NCBI GenBank assembly: GCA_905221325.1
Contig: CAJNCS010000001.1
Coordinates: 124,001-188,000, forward strand
Length of the DNA stretch: 64,000 nucleotides
DNA from: a bacterium
Lineage (GTDB): Bacteria; Bacillota; Bacilli; Lactobacillales; Streptococcaceae
Reading direction: 5' to 3'
Part shown: one piece after another, positions 52,001-61,867 of the stretch
Layout: every line of letters begins with the position of its first letter
Position numbering within the stretch: position 1 is the first letter of the stretch
Notes under the pieces: model-generated
Database searches by the model: none
What the model saw: the letters and a program-made list of their open reading frames with translations, nothing else
Told to the model about the DNA's origin: nothing
Translations under genes and position numbers: made by a program

Positions 52001-55000
52001 TTAATCCAATTCAAAAGAAAGTTGTTCCTGCTTTTCGTTTCCTTTTTCGTGGAATTGTCTTAAGGCCTGATCAATAATATCTAAATCCGTTTCTGTTTCA
52101 ATCAATGGCGCGAGTACATCGTATTCGGCCTTTTTAGTTTGATAATCCTCTTCCTTTGGAAAATTTTTCTCAATTTCTACCTTAGCAGTAGTCAATTTAT
52201 CCTGTAATTCATCCAATAAGTTCTGTGTTTTCACTTGGTCCTCTTTAATGTGATCAATCGTATGTTGGAGCCTTTGAATTGTCCCCAAAGGAGAATACAA
52301 ATCTAAACTGACAGAATACTGATTTTCTCCTACAATCTTAACAGAGAAGGTTTCAGGAAGAGGCTGATTTATTGGAAGACTAAGCATTTTAATGTCAAAT
52401 CCTCTATAGCTTGCTAGGGTTCGAAATTCTTTGCTGTCAGCTTGATTATGACGGATAAAACGGTGTAGGGATTCACCTGCTTCAGCTCGTTGCTCAAAAG
52501 TTTGTTTACCTACCGTCATAGAAAATGCCTGGTCTTTCGACATTTCAGACTGTTTAATATCGCCTTCATACTTGCTTAATCGTTTCTCAAGAATAGGTAT
52601 ATTTTCTTCACAATAAGAGATTGTATGACGATAGTGATCCTTGCTGCGTTGAAAGGCGCGTCTTTGATTTTCTAATAGAGTTAGATCATTCTCTAGTTCC
52701 ATCTTATATTTGAGATAAGGATTACCTGTTGCTAGTGCCTTAAAATCAGAAGCTGTCATGGTCTGCTCATCAATGTCTTCTGCAGCACGAATAGGCTCCT
52801 TAGAAGTCATAATCTGCTTAATATAACGGAGTTTGTTCTCCTGAGTTGCCCATAGATAATTATCAAATGAACCTTTGGTAATGTAATGGTAAATATCCAC
52901 TTCCTTGTTTTCATTTCCCTGTCGGATAATACGTCCATTGCGTTGCTGAATGTCACTTGGTCTCCACGGTACATCCAGGTGATGAACTGCTTTCATCTTG
53001 CTCTGAACATTTAAACCTGTTCCTCCTTTTTCAGTTGAGGCAAGGAGAATCCGCACCTCTCCTGCATTGACCTTTCGAGACAAGCTATTCTTCTTTTCAT
53101 CACTATTGGCATCATGTACAAAGGCAATTTCCTTACTAGGGATTCCTCTATCAATCAATAAAGCCTTAATCTCAGAATAAACATCAAAGCCATTGTCCTT
53201 TTTCTTAGGTGTTCCAATATCTGAAAAAATCATCTGAGTAGCCTTATTTTCCATTCCCTCACGATAAATTCTTTCAACATTATCCACTACCTGAAGCAGT
53301 TTATGATTGTCTGCTAGACTATAGCTAGAGTCCAATAAACGCATATCAATAGCTAGTTTCCGTGCCTCACCCGTAATTTTTAACATGTTATCCTGGCTCG
53401 GATCAACTGTTCCACATTTAACCGCATCTGAACGCATAACCAATTCTTCTAGATAGAGTTTTTGGTTTTCAGTTAATTCACTCTCAATAGGGATAATATG
53501 AGCTTCTGGAACAGGTAAATCCAACATATCTTGTGTTTGAATGTCAGCTGTTTCTTTATAGATTTTTATCAACTCAGGTAGATTGACAAACTTTTTAAAT
53601 CGTTTCTTAGGTTGGTACTTATCCCCTGTAGGAGCTAATTCCATAGAGTTTTGAATTTCACCAAAAGCACCGACCCAAGAGTCAAAATAATCAACTTGAT
53701 AGCGTTTTAAGATGTCTGGTTGAATGTAGTTCATCATAGTATACAACTCACTAATAGAATTGGAAACAGGTGTTCCTGTCGCAAAGACAATGTTTTTAAA
53801 ATCATGCTCTTCCTGAATCTGTCGAACCTTCATTTCCATATCCACGTTCTTCTTAGAGGTTGTATTGGTAATCCCTGCTACATTCCCAAGTCCAGTAATT
53901 GGACGAATATTTTTAAAGTGATGTGCTTCATCCACAAAGAGAAAATCAATTCCTAAGTTCTCAAAATCAATAAAACTATCACGATTAAAACGTTGGAGTT
54001 CTTCCAATTGTTTCTCTAGACCACTTATTGATTGCTCTGCTTCTTTAACGGTATACTTATTTTCAGAATGTGTTTTAATCTCTCGTAGTTCATTGAGTTT
54101 ATCCTCGATATAATTCATCTGTCTTTCCTTACTGACAGGGATTTTTTCAAATTGAGAATCCCCAATGACAATGGCATCGTAATCTCCTGTAATAATACGT
54201 GACACAAATTGTTTTCTTCTCGCCTTCACAAAATCTTTCTTAGTAGTCACAAAGACTTTTTTAGTAGGGAAAAATTTCATGATTTCTTGGCCAAACTGAG
54301 CAGACAAACTAGAGGGAACTACATACAAGGGCTTATGAACCATCCCCAACTCCTTTAATTTAAACCCAGCCCCAAGCATGGTCAAGGTCTTTCCTGAACC
54401 TACCTCATGAGCTAATAAGGCTCTTTTTTCTTCTACGATTCTTTGAATGGCATTCTCTTGATGAGGACGAAGACTGATGTTTTGTGCCAAGCCATCAATG
54501 ACTAGATGGCTACCGTCATACTCTCGACTAACCGTTCGATTATAAAGACGATTGTAACTTTCTTCAATGACTTGTTGGACTTCTGGATACCGTGAGACAA
54601 ATTCTTGAAAGAGCTCTTGTAAATGCTGCTCTTTTGCTCTTAGAACAGAGGTTTTTTCCAAATCTGTGATGGTCTTTTTCTTTTCTCCTTCCGTAACAGT
54701 CATAGTAATCGTCGGTTGGTTTGAATTTAGTAAATTCTCAAAAATCTTTCTTCCTGTATCATAACGTGACCCACTGACTCCAAGACTACTATCTTTGGCA
54801 CTTGGATAGCGATAAGCAAATGATGTCCTTAAATGAACCTGCCCATCAACAGGATTCACTTCAATGACTTGTTCAACATCTGGCGAAGACAATTCAAATT
54901 CACGATTAGTAAAACATTCAAAGGCAAATTTACCATAAACGGATTGAGGAATCCAACGTGACCCTATTTTAAACTCAATATCTGCCAGATGAATCCGTGG

Positions 55001-58000
55001 AGGACGAACAGATTCTAACAAATCTAAAGCATGGTTCCAATCACATTCTTGGTTGTTTTCCTCTACTAACAGTTGAACTACTTCTATCTTGTTGAGAATA
55101 TCTCCTGACAAAAACTGGTTCTTAGAAAGATATTTTCTTTCCCCTCTTAAATAGCTTTCTGGATCCATTAAAATCTGGTCACCTAACTCATCTAAAATAG
55201 CAGCTTGGCTATGTTCGGGATAAATGGATACCATATAGTCTAAATCAACCCCTCTACCATCCGATAAACTGGAGTTTAAGGCATCTAGAGCTGTTGAAAC
55301 TCTTGTAATCACCCTCTCCGGCCTAACCAATGCTTTCTCAAAAGCTAAAGATTTTTTATATTTTACTTTCTGACTTTTAGAATCAATGTATTCATCTTCT
55401 AAACTTGCTAGTAAGGAATACTTATCGTCACTATCAAATAAATTCCGATTGACTGAGGCATTCAAGTATCCAAATTGACCTACAAAGCGGTCATAGTCAT
55501 GATTGAGTTTACTAAGTAATACCTGAAAATCTGTTCGACTATAATCTGGATGACGTTGAATTTCAATTAAGGATTGATAGGTCTCTCTCAAATCAACCAT
55601 GCCCTTAATGCGACTAATATCCTTATCCGATAAGGGACTTTCATAAAAGACAGTTTTTTTGAACAGTCCCTTATATTTCCCTCTTTTACTCGCTTCTTCT
55701 GACTTGTAAACATCTAGTGCTTCCTCATCTGTCAAATGGAGTTGCACGAATCGGTCTATTTTATGTTCAGATAAAGAACTGTCCCAAGCTTTAAAATCTC
55801 CCTTCTCATCTACATAATAACTAATTTCGTCTACTTTTGTACTTTTCCGAATGCCATGCGTATCTCGGTAATAAATTTGATTTCCCTCATATCCAAAAGA
55901 ATAGAGCGCTAAGTCCTCACGTATACGACTTGGGATAGAATTATCCACTTCTTCTTGGATAAAAACAGGTGCTTTCAAAGAATTGTCAATTTGTTTAGGT
56001 GCTTCTACATTCTCTAATGCTTCCATAATATCAGTAGCTAATGTTTCTGATACCCCCTTAACATTGAGGGTTCCTCCATTAAAATTACGTACCTCATATT
56101 CACCCAAAACTTGTGTGTTGTATTTCCCATCAAAATAAGGATTGATCCAGACACGCTTATCCTCCTCAAAGAGAATAGAACCACTAAAAACAAGTTCCTC
56201 TTCATTAAGATTCTTTGCTTGATCCTTTTGAAAGAAGAGGAGGTCTGTGGTCACTCGAGTACCTGCAATCTTTTTAAAAGCCGTGTCCGGCAAACGAACT
56301 CCCCCTAAAAAATGAGTGTTGGTTTTAATCTCTTGTAAGACATTATCTGTCCGCTTATCCATTGTCCCGATAGATGAGATAATCGAAACTTGTCCTCCGT
56401 CTCTTACTAAATCAAGTGAGTGTTTGACAAAGTAGTCGTGAATCATGTAAGGTTTATCATAGTTTTTATCGGCAATGCGAAAATTTCCAAAAGGAACATT
56501 CGTTAAGACTAAATCAAAACTATTATTTTGATAGGGAACTTCTTCAAATCCTCGCACTTCAATATGGGTATTGGGGTGGAGTTGTTTTGCAATTGCGCCT
56601 GTCACACTGTCTAATTCAACCCCATAGAGTTCTGATTTCTCTCGTATACTTCTAGGCATAGCCGCAAAGAAGTTCCCAGTCCCCATAGAAGGATCTAGTA
56701 TCCTTCCTCCTTCAAAACCATCATCCACTAATTTTTGCCAAATCTGGCGAATAATCATTGGGTCTGTATAATAGGCTGTGAGAGAACTTTGTTTCATGGT
56801 AGAGTATTCTGACTTACTTACTAAACTCTTGAGAGTTAAACGTTCTGATTCATACTTTGGATTGAGTTCATCAAAAAATTCATTGGCAAGACCACCCCAT
56901 CCAACATACTTGGCTAGTAGTTCTTGTTCTTCTGGACTTGCTTGTCGTCCCTCTTTTTCTAATCTTTTAACAAGATCAATTGCGGCGATATTCATTTCAA
57001 TTTTTTCTCGATTTGTCTTAGGGTAAAAGTCCTCTAAATCATCTGGAAAAACAAAATCTTGAACGGGGACAGCCGTCTCTTCTATATCTGAAATAAGCGT
57101 TTCTGTTTCCTTATCCTTATCTTTTTCCTTTTCATTTTCTTCTTCCAGATAGGAAAACAAATCTATTTCCTGACTTTCACTTGATGATTCAATCTCAATC
57201 TCTGAATCTTCTTTTTCAAGTTCTAAAAGAGACAATACTTGTTCAATCTCTTCCAAACTGTTCAAGTATAAGATAGGATTTTCTTCAAATAACTGGTTGG
57301 AATCATTGAATAACTCTAATCGAACTAAGTCATTTAAGTGTGCATTTTCAATCGAAACCAACTGAAATACTTGTCCTTTATAACTTACTTGTGAACCAAT
57401 TGGATATTCCCTCAAAGCTTCTTCTACAATTTTATCGACATTAGAAAAGGAGCTCGTTTCTTCCATTTCCTGTTCAATATCAGTTGAAGGAGATAAGGAT
57501 TCCTCTACTTGCTTAGACTTTTCTCTTATAGCCTTTACATCATCAAAATGAGTAATAATCTTCAGCTTTTGTGTCAGTGGGAGTTGTTGGTAGTTTTCTT
57601 CATGATGGACAAGATCTGTAAAGGTATCTAAAGTAGCCATCAATTCAGAACCCAAATAGGCTAGAACATCTCCCTCTTTTTCTTCAAAATGAATCTCAAG
57701 AACCTCTTTTTTTAGTTCTTTGGAATCAACCATTAGAAGAAACTCCTCTATATCTCTACTAATGCGGTCAGATAGATTATTTGCAACCCGATAGACATTA
57801 ACCAAATTGACATCCTGATTCTGATGAAAAATAAGCTCACTTAGTTGTTCTAGCTTTTCTTTTTCAGATTGGATGTAAAATCGAGTGGAAAGGTTATAGG
57901 TTGCGACTTCTAGAACTAAGTATTTCTCCCAACTACTTAATTGAGATAATTTATCTAGACCTGCTTGTCCAAAACTTCTTGTGTAACTTTCTAAATCTTG

Positions 58001-58225
58001 GTCATGATTTTCGGAACTGGCCTCTAGGAAAGAAACAATATCTTGATGAAAAGAATAGACGTGAGGAATCTCTTCTAGCTTGCCCTCTTCAGTCAAAAAA
58101 CTCTCTACCAAGTCCTGCCATTTCTCATCAAAATGTTGCGCTTGATAACGAAGAAATAGGTCCATTTTCTCTCTATCTTTTGGAATTGTTCCACGAAACA
58201 TAGCCAATAATTGCATTACTTCCAT
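52001..58225 (-). CDS. Giant DNA methylase-helicase fusion protein
   Basis: A 2074-residue cytoplasmic protein of ICEs and phages. An acidic N-terminal part is followed by a methyltransferase fold with SAM motif RILDPSMGTGNFFAAMP (about 508-524) and catalytic-loop position NVPFGNF (about 580; canonical NPPF/DPPY), then a SNF2/DEAD-type helicase with HEVGSGKT (about 1280), DEAHHFKN (about 1435), GTPVSNSISELY and RIIRQGNENKEVD (about 1775), and a coiled-coil end. The start at 58225 is fixed by AAAGGAG; an ATG 15 bases upstream contains that site. DarB-like and Tn5252 proteins share the plan; protection of transferred DNA against restriction is a plausible role. Confidence 0.9.
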   Translation of the reverse strand: MEVMQLLAMFRGTIPKDREKMDLFLRYQAQHFDEKWQDLVESFLTEEGKLEEIPHVYSFHQDIVSFLEASSENHDQDLESYTRSFGQAGLDKLSQLSSWEKYLVLEVATYNLSTRFYIQSEKEKLEQLSELIFHQNQDVNLVNVYRVANNLSDRISRDIEEFLLMVDSKELKKEVLEIHFEEKEGDVLAYLGSELMATLDTFTDLVHHEENYQQLPLTQKLKIITHFDDVKAIREKSKQVEESLSPSTDIEQEMEETSSFSNVDKIVEEALREYPIGSQVSYKGQVFQLVSIENAHLNDLVRLELFNDSNQLFEENPILYLNSLEEIEQVLSLLELEKEDSEIEIESSSESQEIDLFSYLEEENEKEKDKDKETETLISDIEETAVPVQDFVFPDDLEDFYPKTNREKIEMNIAAIDLVKRLEKEGRQASPEEQELLAKYVGWGGLANEFFDELNPKYESERLTLKSLVSKSEYSTMKQSSLTAYYTDPMIIRQIWQKLVDDGFEGGRILDPSMGTGNFFAAMPRSIREKSELYGVELDSVTGAIAKQLHPNTHIEVRGFEEVPYQNNSFDLVLTNVPFGNFRIADKNYDKPYMIHDYFVKHSLDLVRDGGQVSIISSIGTMDKRTDNVLQEIKTNTHFLGGVRLPDTAFKKIAGTRVTTDLLFFQKDQAKNLNEEELVFSGSILFEEDKRVWINPYFDGKYNTQVLGEYEVRNFNGGTLNVKGVSETLATDIMEALENVEAPKQIDNSLKAPVFIQEEVDNSIPSRIREDLALYSFGYEGNQIYYRDTHGIRKSTKVDEISYYVDEKGDFKAWDSSLSEHKIDRFVQLHLTDEEALDVYKSEEASKRGKYKGLFKKTVFYESPLSDKDISRIKGMVDLRETYQSLIEIQRHPDYSRTDFQVLLSKLNHDYDRFVGQFGYLNASVNRNLFDSDDKYSLLASLEDEYIDSKSQKVKYKKSLAFEKALVRPERVITRVSTALDALNSSLSDGRGVDLDYMVSIYPEHSQAAILDELGDQILMDPESYLRGERKYLSKNQFLSGDILNKIEVVQLLVEENNQECDWNHALDLLESVRPPRIHLADIEFKIGSRWIPQSVYGKFAFECFTNREFELSSPDVEQVIEVNPVDGQVHLRTSFAYRYPSAKDSSLGVSGSRYDTGRKIFENLLNSNQPTITMTVTEGEKKKTITDLEKTSVLRAKEQHLQELFQEFVSRYPEVQQVIEESYNRLYNRTVSREYDGSHLVIDGLAQNISLRPHQENAIQRIVEEKRALLAHEVGSGKTLTMLGAGFKLKELGMVHKPLYVVPSSLSAQFGQEIMKFFPTKKVFVTTKKDFVKARRKQFVSRIITGDYDAIVIGDSQFEKIPVSKERQMNYIEDKLNELREIKTHSENKYTVKEAEQSISGLEKQLEELQRFNRDSFIDFENLGIDFLFVDEAHHFKNIRPITGLGNVAGITNTTSKKNVDMEMKVRQIQEEHDFKNIVFATGTPVSNSISELYTMMNYIQPDILKRYQVDYFDSWVGAFGEIQNSMELAPTGDKYQPKKRFKKFVNLPELIKIYKETADIQTQDMLDLPVPEAHIIPIESELTENQKLYLEELVMRSDAVKCGTVDPSQDNMLKITGEARKLAIDMRLLDSSYSLADNHKLLQVVDNVERIYREGMENKATQMIFSDIGTPKKKDNGFDVYSEIKALLIDRGIPSKEIAFVHDANSDEKKNSLSRKVNAGEVRILLASTEKGGTGLNVQSKMKAVHHLDVPWRPSDIQQRNGRIIRQGNENKEVDIYHYITKGSFDNYLWATQENKLRYIKQIMTSKEPIRAAEDIDEQTMTASDFKALATGNPYLKYKMELENDLTLLENQRRAFQRSKDHYRHTISYCEENIPILEKRLSKYEGDIKQSEMSKDQAFSMTVGKQTFEQRAEAGESLHRFIRHNQADSKEFRTLASYRGFDIKMLSLPINQPLPETFSVKIVGENQYSVSLDLYSPLGTIQRLQHTIDHIKEDQVKTQNLLDELQDKLTTAKVEIEKNFPKEEDYQTKKAEYDVLAPLIETETDLDIIDQALRQFHEKGNEKQEQLSFELD

Positions 58226-58272
58226 ACTCGCTCCTTTCATCTATACGAAAATAGGAGAATCACATGATTCCC

Positions 58273-58683
58273 CTACAACTCTATCTCCATTTCAACCTCT
58301 TGAGGACTGGTTTCTAAATCACTAGACAAAAGAGAAACGGCATCTGTTCTCATGTAGTAAGTATATAAGTCTTCTAGGTCTTGTTGGTTTTCAATCCCTG
58401 TTTCAATACTAATCAGAGCCTGTATAAATTCCTTGTAGTGACTCTCCATCATATCTGAAATCTTTTGTTTCATTTCCATAAATACTGAAGACGGTTCAGT
58501 TATACTTGTTTGGTCTATGTCTTGTAAATCCTTTTCTAAGGGATTGCTTCCTTCTTCTACTTCCACTAAATCTGAACGACCATCACCATCAGAATCTGCG
58601 CTAAGAGGATTGGTTCCTAGCGCCAATTCTTGAGCATCAGTTAATCCATCTTGATCCGAATCACGTTGATAAATGGCTTCCAT
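58273..58683 (-). CDS. Protein with thrombospondin type 3-like calcium-binding repeats
   Basis: A 136-residue protein opening with two repeats, DSDQDGLTDAQELALGTNPL and DSDGDGRSDLVEVEEGSNPL, the DxDxDGxxD calcium loops of thrombospondin type 3 repeats. A helical acidic tail follows. No signal peptide or membrane helix is seen, so unusually it would remain in the cytoplasm unless exported by other means. Lies between the CHAP protein unit and the methylase-helicase, 47 bp before the latter. Confidence 0.8.
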   Translation of the reverse strand: MEAIYQRDSDQDGLTDAQELALGTNPLSADSDGDGRSDLVEVEEGSNPLEKDLQDIDQTSITEPSSVFMEMKQKISDMMESHYKEFIQALISIETGIENQQDLEDLYTYYMRTDAVSLLSSDLETSPQEVEMEIEL

Positions 58684-58763
58684 ATACTTCCTTCTTTCCT
58701 AGTTAATCTTTTTTCACTCCAATCCTACCAAATATTCCTTGAAAGAAGTATCACAACAAAAAA

Positions 58764-58788
58764 GAGAACGAGCCAAAACTACGTTCTC
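58764..58788 (-). terminator. Terminator after the lysozyme/CHAP gene unit
   Basis: GAGAACG and CGTTCTC arms, on the minus strand followed by TTTTTTG. Stops the virB4-CHAP transcript or the transcript of the repeat region. Confidence 0.85.
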
Positions 58789-58865
58789 CTGAAAATGATA
58801 AAACACTATTATTAAAGTAAAAAGATGACTTACAGAACCTGTAAGCCACCTAGTCAGTCGGTTTA

Positions 58866-58970
58866 TTCTGGTGTCTGCCACCGCTTGGCCCTTACGTCCA
58901 AGATTGCTTTCGGATTTTGTTCTGGTGTCCGCCACCGCTTGGCCCTTATGTCCAAGATTACTATCAGATT
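58866..58970. repeat. Two tandem 54-bp repeat units
   Basis: Units start at 58866 and 58920 with TTCTGGTGTC(T/C)GCCACCGC and share about nine tenths of their bases. The period of 54 is a multiple of three (18 codons, SNLGxKGQAVADTR on the minus strand). Confidence 0.85.
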
Positions 58971-59042
58971 GACCATGAGCCGACCACTCATTTATAGACA
59001 TATTGTATCTTTAAATAGTTATAATTTCAAGTGTAAACCCTT

Positions 59043-61856
59043 CTATTTCGTCGTATAGGCAAAACTGATTGCACTATCTGCTTGCGAGATTTTTCTAAAG
59101 GTGTAGTTAGGGTTGCCACCATAGTTAGTTTCAGACACAAGGAAAGAACCATCATCATAGACCTTCTCTACAAAAGCCACATGACCATAGTCTGCTGGTG
59201 TGCCATGTGTACCTCCCACAAAAGAAACAATAGCACCTGCTCTTGGTGTAGAGCCTGTTTCACCTCCAAGACTTGACGCTGTCGCAACCCAGTCCTGACC
59301 ATTTCCCATGGTATTAATGATTGAAATCTTCTCTCCATTACTTCCTTTTAATTTTAAGCCTAATTGATTCATACGAGCCGCAACACCCCATGTACATTGT
59401 CCATAGGCATAGGCCATACCATCTCCACCACCAGGAACAGAATGATCATATAAGTCCCCACGAACCCCTTCAAGGGATTGCGGATCACTCTTTGCCTGTC
59501 CTCCATTTGTTTGGCTAAAGCCTTTTTCAATTTGGTAATACCATTCCGTTGCTCTGGTTTGTCTTTCCAGTAGTTTGTCACCAGAATTTCCTTCCCAATA
59601 GGTGAGAAAGAGTTGGGCGAGATTTGCTGCACTGCCCGTATTTCCAAAGAAATCCTTTAACCAACTTTGATAGTAAGGACTATCTCCATGAAGCATAAAG
59701 TCAAGCTGGAGGTCTAAATCATACCACTTCTTATTTTTGATATGTGCATAATTCAATAAAGCTGTATGACGTGTTGAACCATCTGCGGTATCCGTCCATT
59801 GCCCTAAACCTAGACCTCTATGAAGAATATTAGGATAAGCACCTCCATAAATGGCTGGACCTCCAATTGCTAACCAGCTTTCATCATCCCATGAGGAATC
59901 GGTAGCGCCAACTGGAGGAGATAAATAATCTCCTTCAGCACGTTTAGGATTGATAGAAGACTCTACCGACCAATTTCCTAAAATAGCCGCAATGGCTTGG
60001 GGACTTGCCCCTTGAGATTTCAAAAACTCATAAATATGTTTTGCACGTTCAAACTCATCCCCACCAAACTGACCAATGGCAGGTAAGATAGTGGTCTGAA
60101 GTTGAATGACCTTTGGAAAATAGAATTGCGGATTGACATACACCAATTTTTCTTTCTTGTTCTTATACTTTTGATAGGAAACTTTCAAACCTGTATCGTC
60201 TGGTGTTTCACCAATAATATCACCCGTTAGGACTCTTGTCCCCTCAATCGCTCGGCCATTATGAATAGAATACAAGGTCAATCGACTCTCATTCTCTCCT
60301 TTTCCGTTAGTGAGAATAACATTGTCGCCATCTAGAGATACAACTCCATCCATTGGTGCGACAATTGTTTGGTGAGCCTTAGCTTCTAGTAGAATGTACT
60401 CCTGAAGAGTAGGTTTCCCGTCTAAATCATAGTATCCGTAACGATAAGTCATGGTTAGACTATCTTCGTTGCTTTGTCCCTCAAATGGATTGTCTAATTC
60501 CTGCATGGAAGCATAGACACCTTCTTCTTTTAGTTCCTTCATTTCCTCTTGATCGTCTTTCGATAGTTTATACTTAGGAGTTTCATAGAGGTCTTGCATG
60601 GATTTCAAATCTTCCCCATCGTTTAAATCATGCCACAAAGTAGATAGATAATCCTTGTAAGTTTCTGAACTAAATAAGTGAACTGGTTTGTGTAACTCAT
60701 AGTCATGGAATTTAAAGTTCATATACCCCATCACATCATCAACTTTTGTGTAATAAGTAATTCCTTTGTCATTTGTGCGAGTATGTTCTGCATCTTCCCA
60801 AGTTAGGTGGATATAAGCTTTAGTCAATTCAAATTCATCTTGTTGAATCAAACTAGCAGATGAAAATCCTAAAAAGAAGCTCATCATCAGTATGAGGAGA
60901 AAAATGACTCCTCCAACTATCCAGGTTACAGGATTCCCAGCCGCAAATGTAAAGAAGGAAAAGGCTGCTTTTAGTTTCTGATAGATATTTCGGACACTTG
61001 TAAGACCTTGTTTCTTTAATTTTCGAAACCGATTCTTAAAGGAACTTGGGTTATCTTTCGCTAGTTTCCATCCTTTTCCATCCTTAAAATGATGGTATCG
61101 CTCTTTTGTGTTGGTCAGTCTTTTCTTGGTAAAACGACCTGTTGCTTGTCCTGTTTTGACACTAGCTTTTCCAAGATTATAAGAAAGCCGACTGTAGCGT
61201 TTCCCTTTTCTAATTGTCTCTTGAAGTGTGCGATAGCCTTCTAAATCTTCATTTTCTGAAGCTAACTCTCCACCTTCACGTCCAAGGACATAAAGAAAAG
61301 TTTTGGCTTTCCTACTGACTTTTTTGGACTTATAGGCTTGTTTAGTAGATTTTAGATTCTCTTTTGCGGCCTTGACTTCTTTCTTAGCTTTTAATTCTTC
61401 TAACCTCTTCCCTTGAAAGAAAAAATTAGATTTATGTTTCGATTCCTGACCGTAGAGAAATTTTTGATTGGTTTTTCTTTCTTTACGACTCTCTTTTCTT
61501 TCTTCTTTTGCTTCTACCTTGGCTTCTCTAAATTGCTCCTTAGCTATTTTCAATCGTTTCCTAGCATGAGGCAACCGTCTGTCTTTTAATTCTTTGCGAT
61601 TCAACAGAGATGGAGGACTATTTTGAAGAATATGATTGTAGTCTTCATTTGCTTGTTTTACTCTCTCCTTTGAAGCTTCTCTCATCTCCTCTAGCTTTTC
61701 TTTTATCTCTTTTTTCCATGCTTTTTCATCCAGTACAGCGGAATCTTTTTTCTGTTTCCTCACCTCCTTCTTACCTTGTTTCAAGAATTTCTTCTCATCT
61801 TTTAGACTTCTTCTAAATGCCTTTCGGGCACGTATGATTTCTCTCTTATCCTTCAT
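59043..61856 (-). CDS. Conjugation peptidoglycan hydrolase (lysozyme-like plus CHAP, VirB1-like)
   Basis: Opens the cell wall for the transfer channel; 937 residues. A long basic, coiled-coil cytoplasmic part (1-295, very Lys/Glu-rich) leads to one membrane helix (about 298-325). Outside lie a degenerate M23-like segment (VAPMDGVVSLDGDNVIL), a phage-tail-lysozyme-like domain (IAAILGNWSVESSINPKRAE, catalytic Glu about 645) and a C-terminal CHAP amidase with Cys in YGQCTWGVAARM and His in GHVAFVEKV. Follows virB4 by 11 bp. Tn5252-type ICEs carry this arrangement. Confidence 0.92.
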   Translation of the reverse strand: MKDKREIIRARKAFRRSLKDEKKFLKQGKKEVRKQKKDSAVLDEKAWKKEIKEKLEEMREASKERVKQANEDYNHILQNSPPSLLNRKELKDRRLPHARKRLKIAKEQFREAKVEAKEERKESRKERKTNQKFLYGQESKHKSNFFFQGKRLEELKAKKEVKAAKENLKSTKQAYKSKKVSRKAKTFLYVLGREGGELASENEDLEGYRTLQETIRKGKRYSRLSYNLGKASVKTGQATGRFTKKRLTNTKERYHHFKDGKGWKLAKDNPSSFKNRFRKLKKQGLTSVRNIYQKLKAAFSFFTFAAGNPVTWIVGGVIFLLILMMSFFLGFSSASLIQQDEFELTKAYIHLTWEDAEHTRTNDKGITYYTKVDDVMGYMNFKFHDYELHKPVHLFSSETYKDYLSTLWHDLNDGEDLKSMQDLYETPKYKLSKDDQEEMKELKEEGVYASMQELDNPFEGQSNEDSLTMTYRYGYYDLDGKPTLQEYILLEAKAHQTIVAPMDGVVSLDGDNVILTNGKGENESRLTLYSIHNGRAIEGTRVLTGDIIGETPDDTGLKVSYQKYKNKKEKLVYVNPQFYFPKVIQLQTTILPAIGQFGGDEFERAKHIYEFLKSQGASPQAIAAILGNWSVESSINPKRAEGDYLSPPVGATDSSWDDESWLAIGGPAIYGGAYPNILHRGLGLGQWTDTADGSTRHTALLNYAHIKNKKWYDLDLQLDFMLHGDSPYYQSWLKDFFGNTGSAANLAQLFLTYWEGNSGDKLLERQTRATEWYYQIEKGFSQTNGGQAKSDPQSLEGVRGDLYDHSVPGGGDGMAYAYGQCTWGVAARMNQLGLKLKGSNGEKISIINTMGNGQDWVATASSLGGETGSTPRAGAIVSFVGGTHGTPADYGHVAFVEKVYDDGSFLVSETNYGGNPNYTFRKISQADSAISFAYTTK

Positions 61857-61867
61857 TTACCTTCCCC

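Larger units (their letters stand above)
58684..59042. other. 359-bp gap with a two-copy 54-bp repeat and a terminator
   Basis: Between the thrombospondin-repeat gene and the lysozyme/CHAP gene. Holds two tandem copies of a 54-bp unit (58866-58970) and the terminator at 58764. An open frame of 95 codons crosses it on the minus strand, but it lacks a ribosome site and runs through the terminator, so I do not call it a gene. Confidence 0.6.

Noticed and set aside
58866..58970. CRISPR array
   Set aside because: Only two units, directly adjacent, without spacers and with no cas genes.
58714..59001. 95-codon open frame with the SNLGxKGQAVADTR repeats
   Set aside because: No ribosome site before the ATG, and the frame passes through a clear terminator hairpin (58764-58788); the second half looks random. 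Reported as a DNA repeat only.
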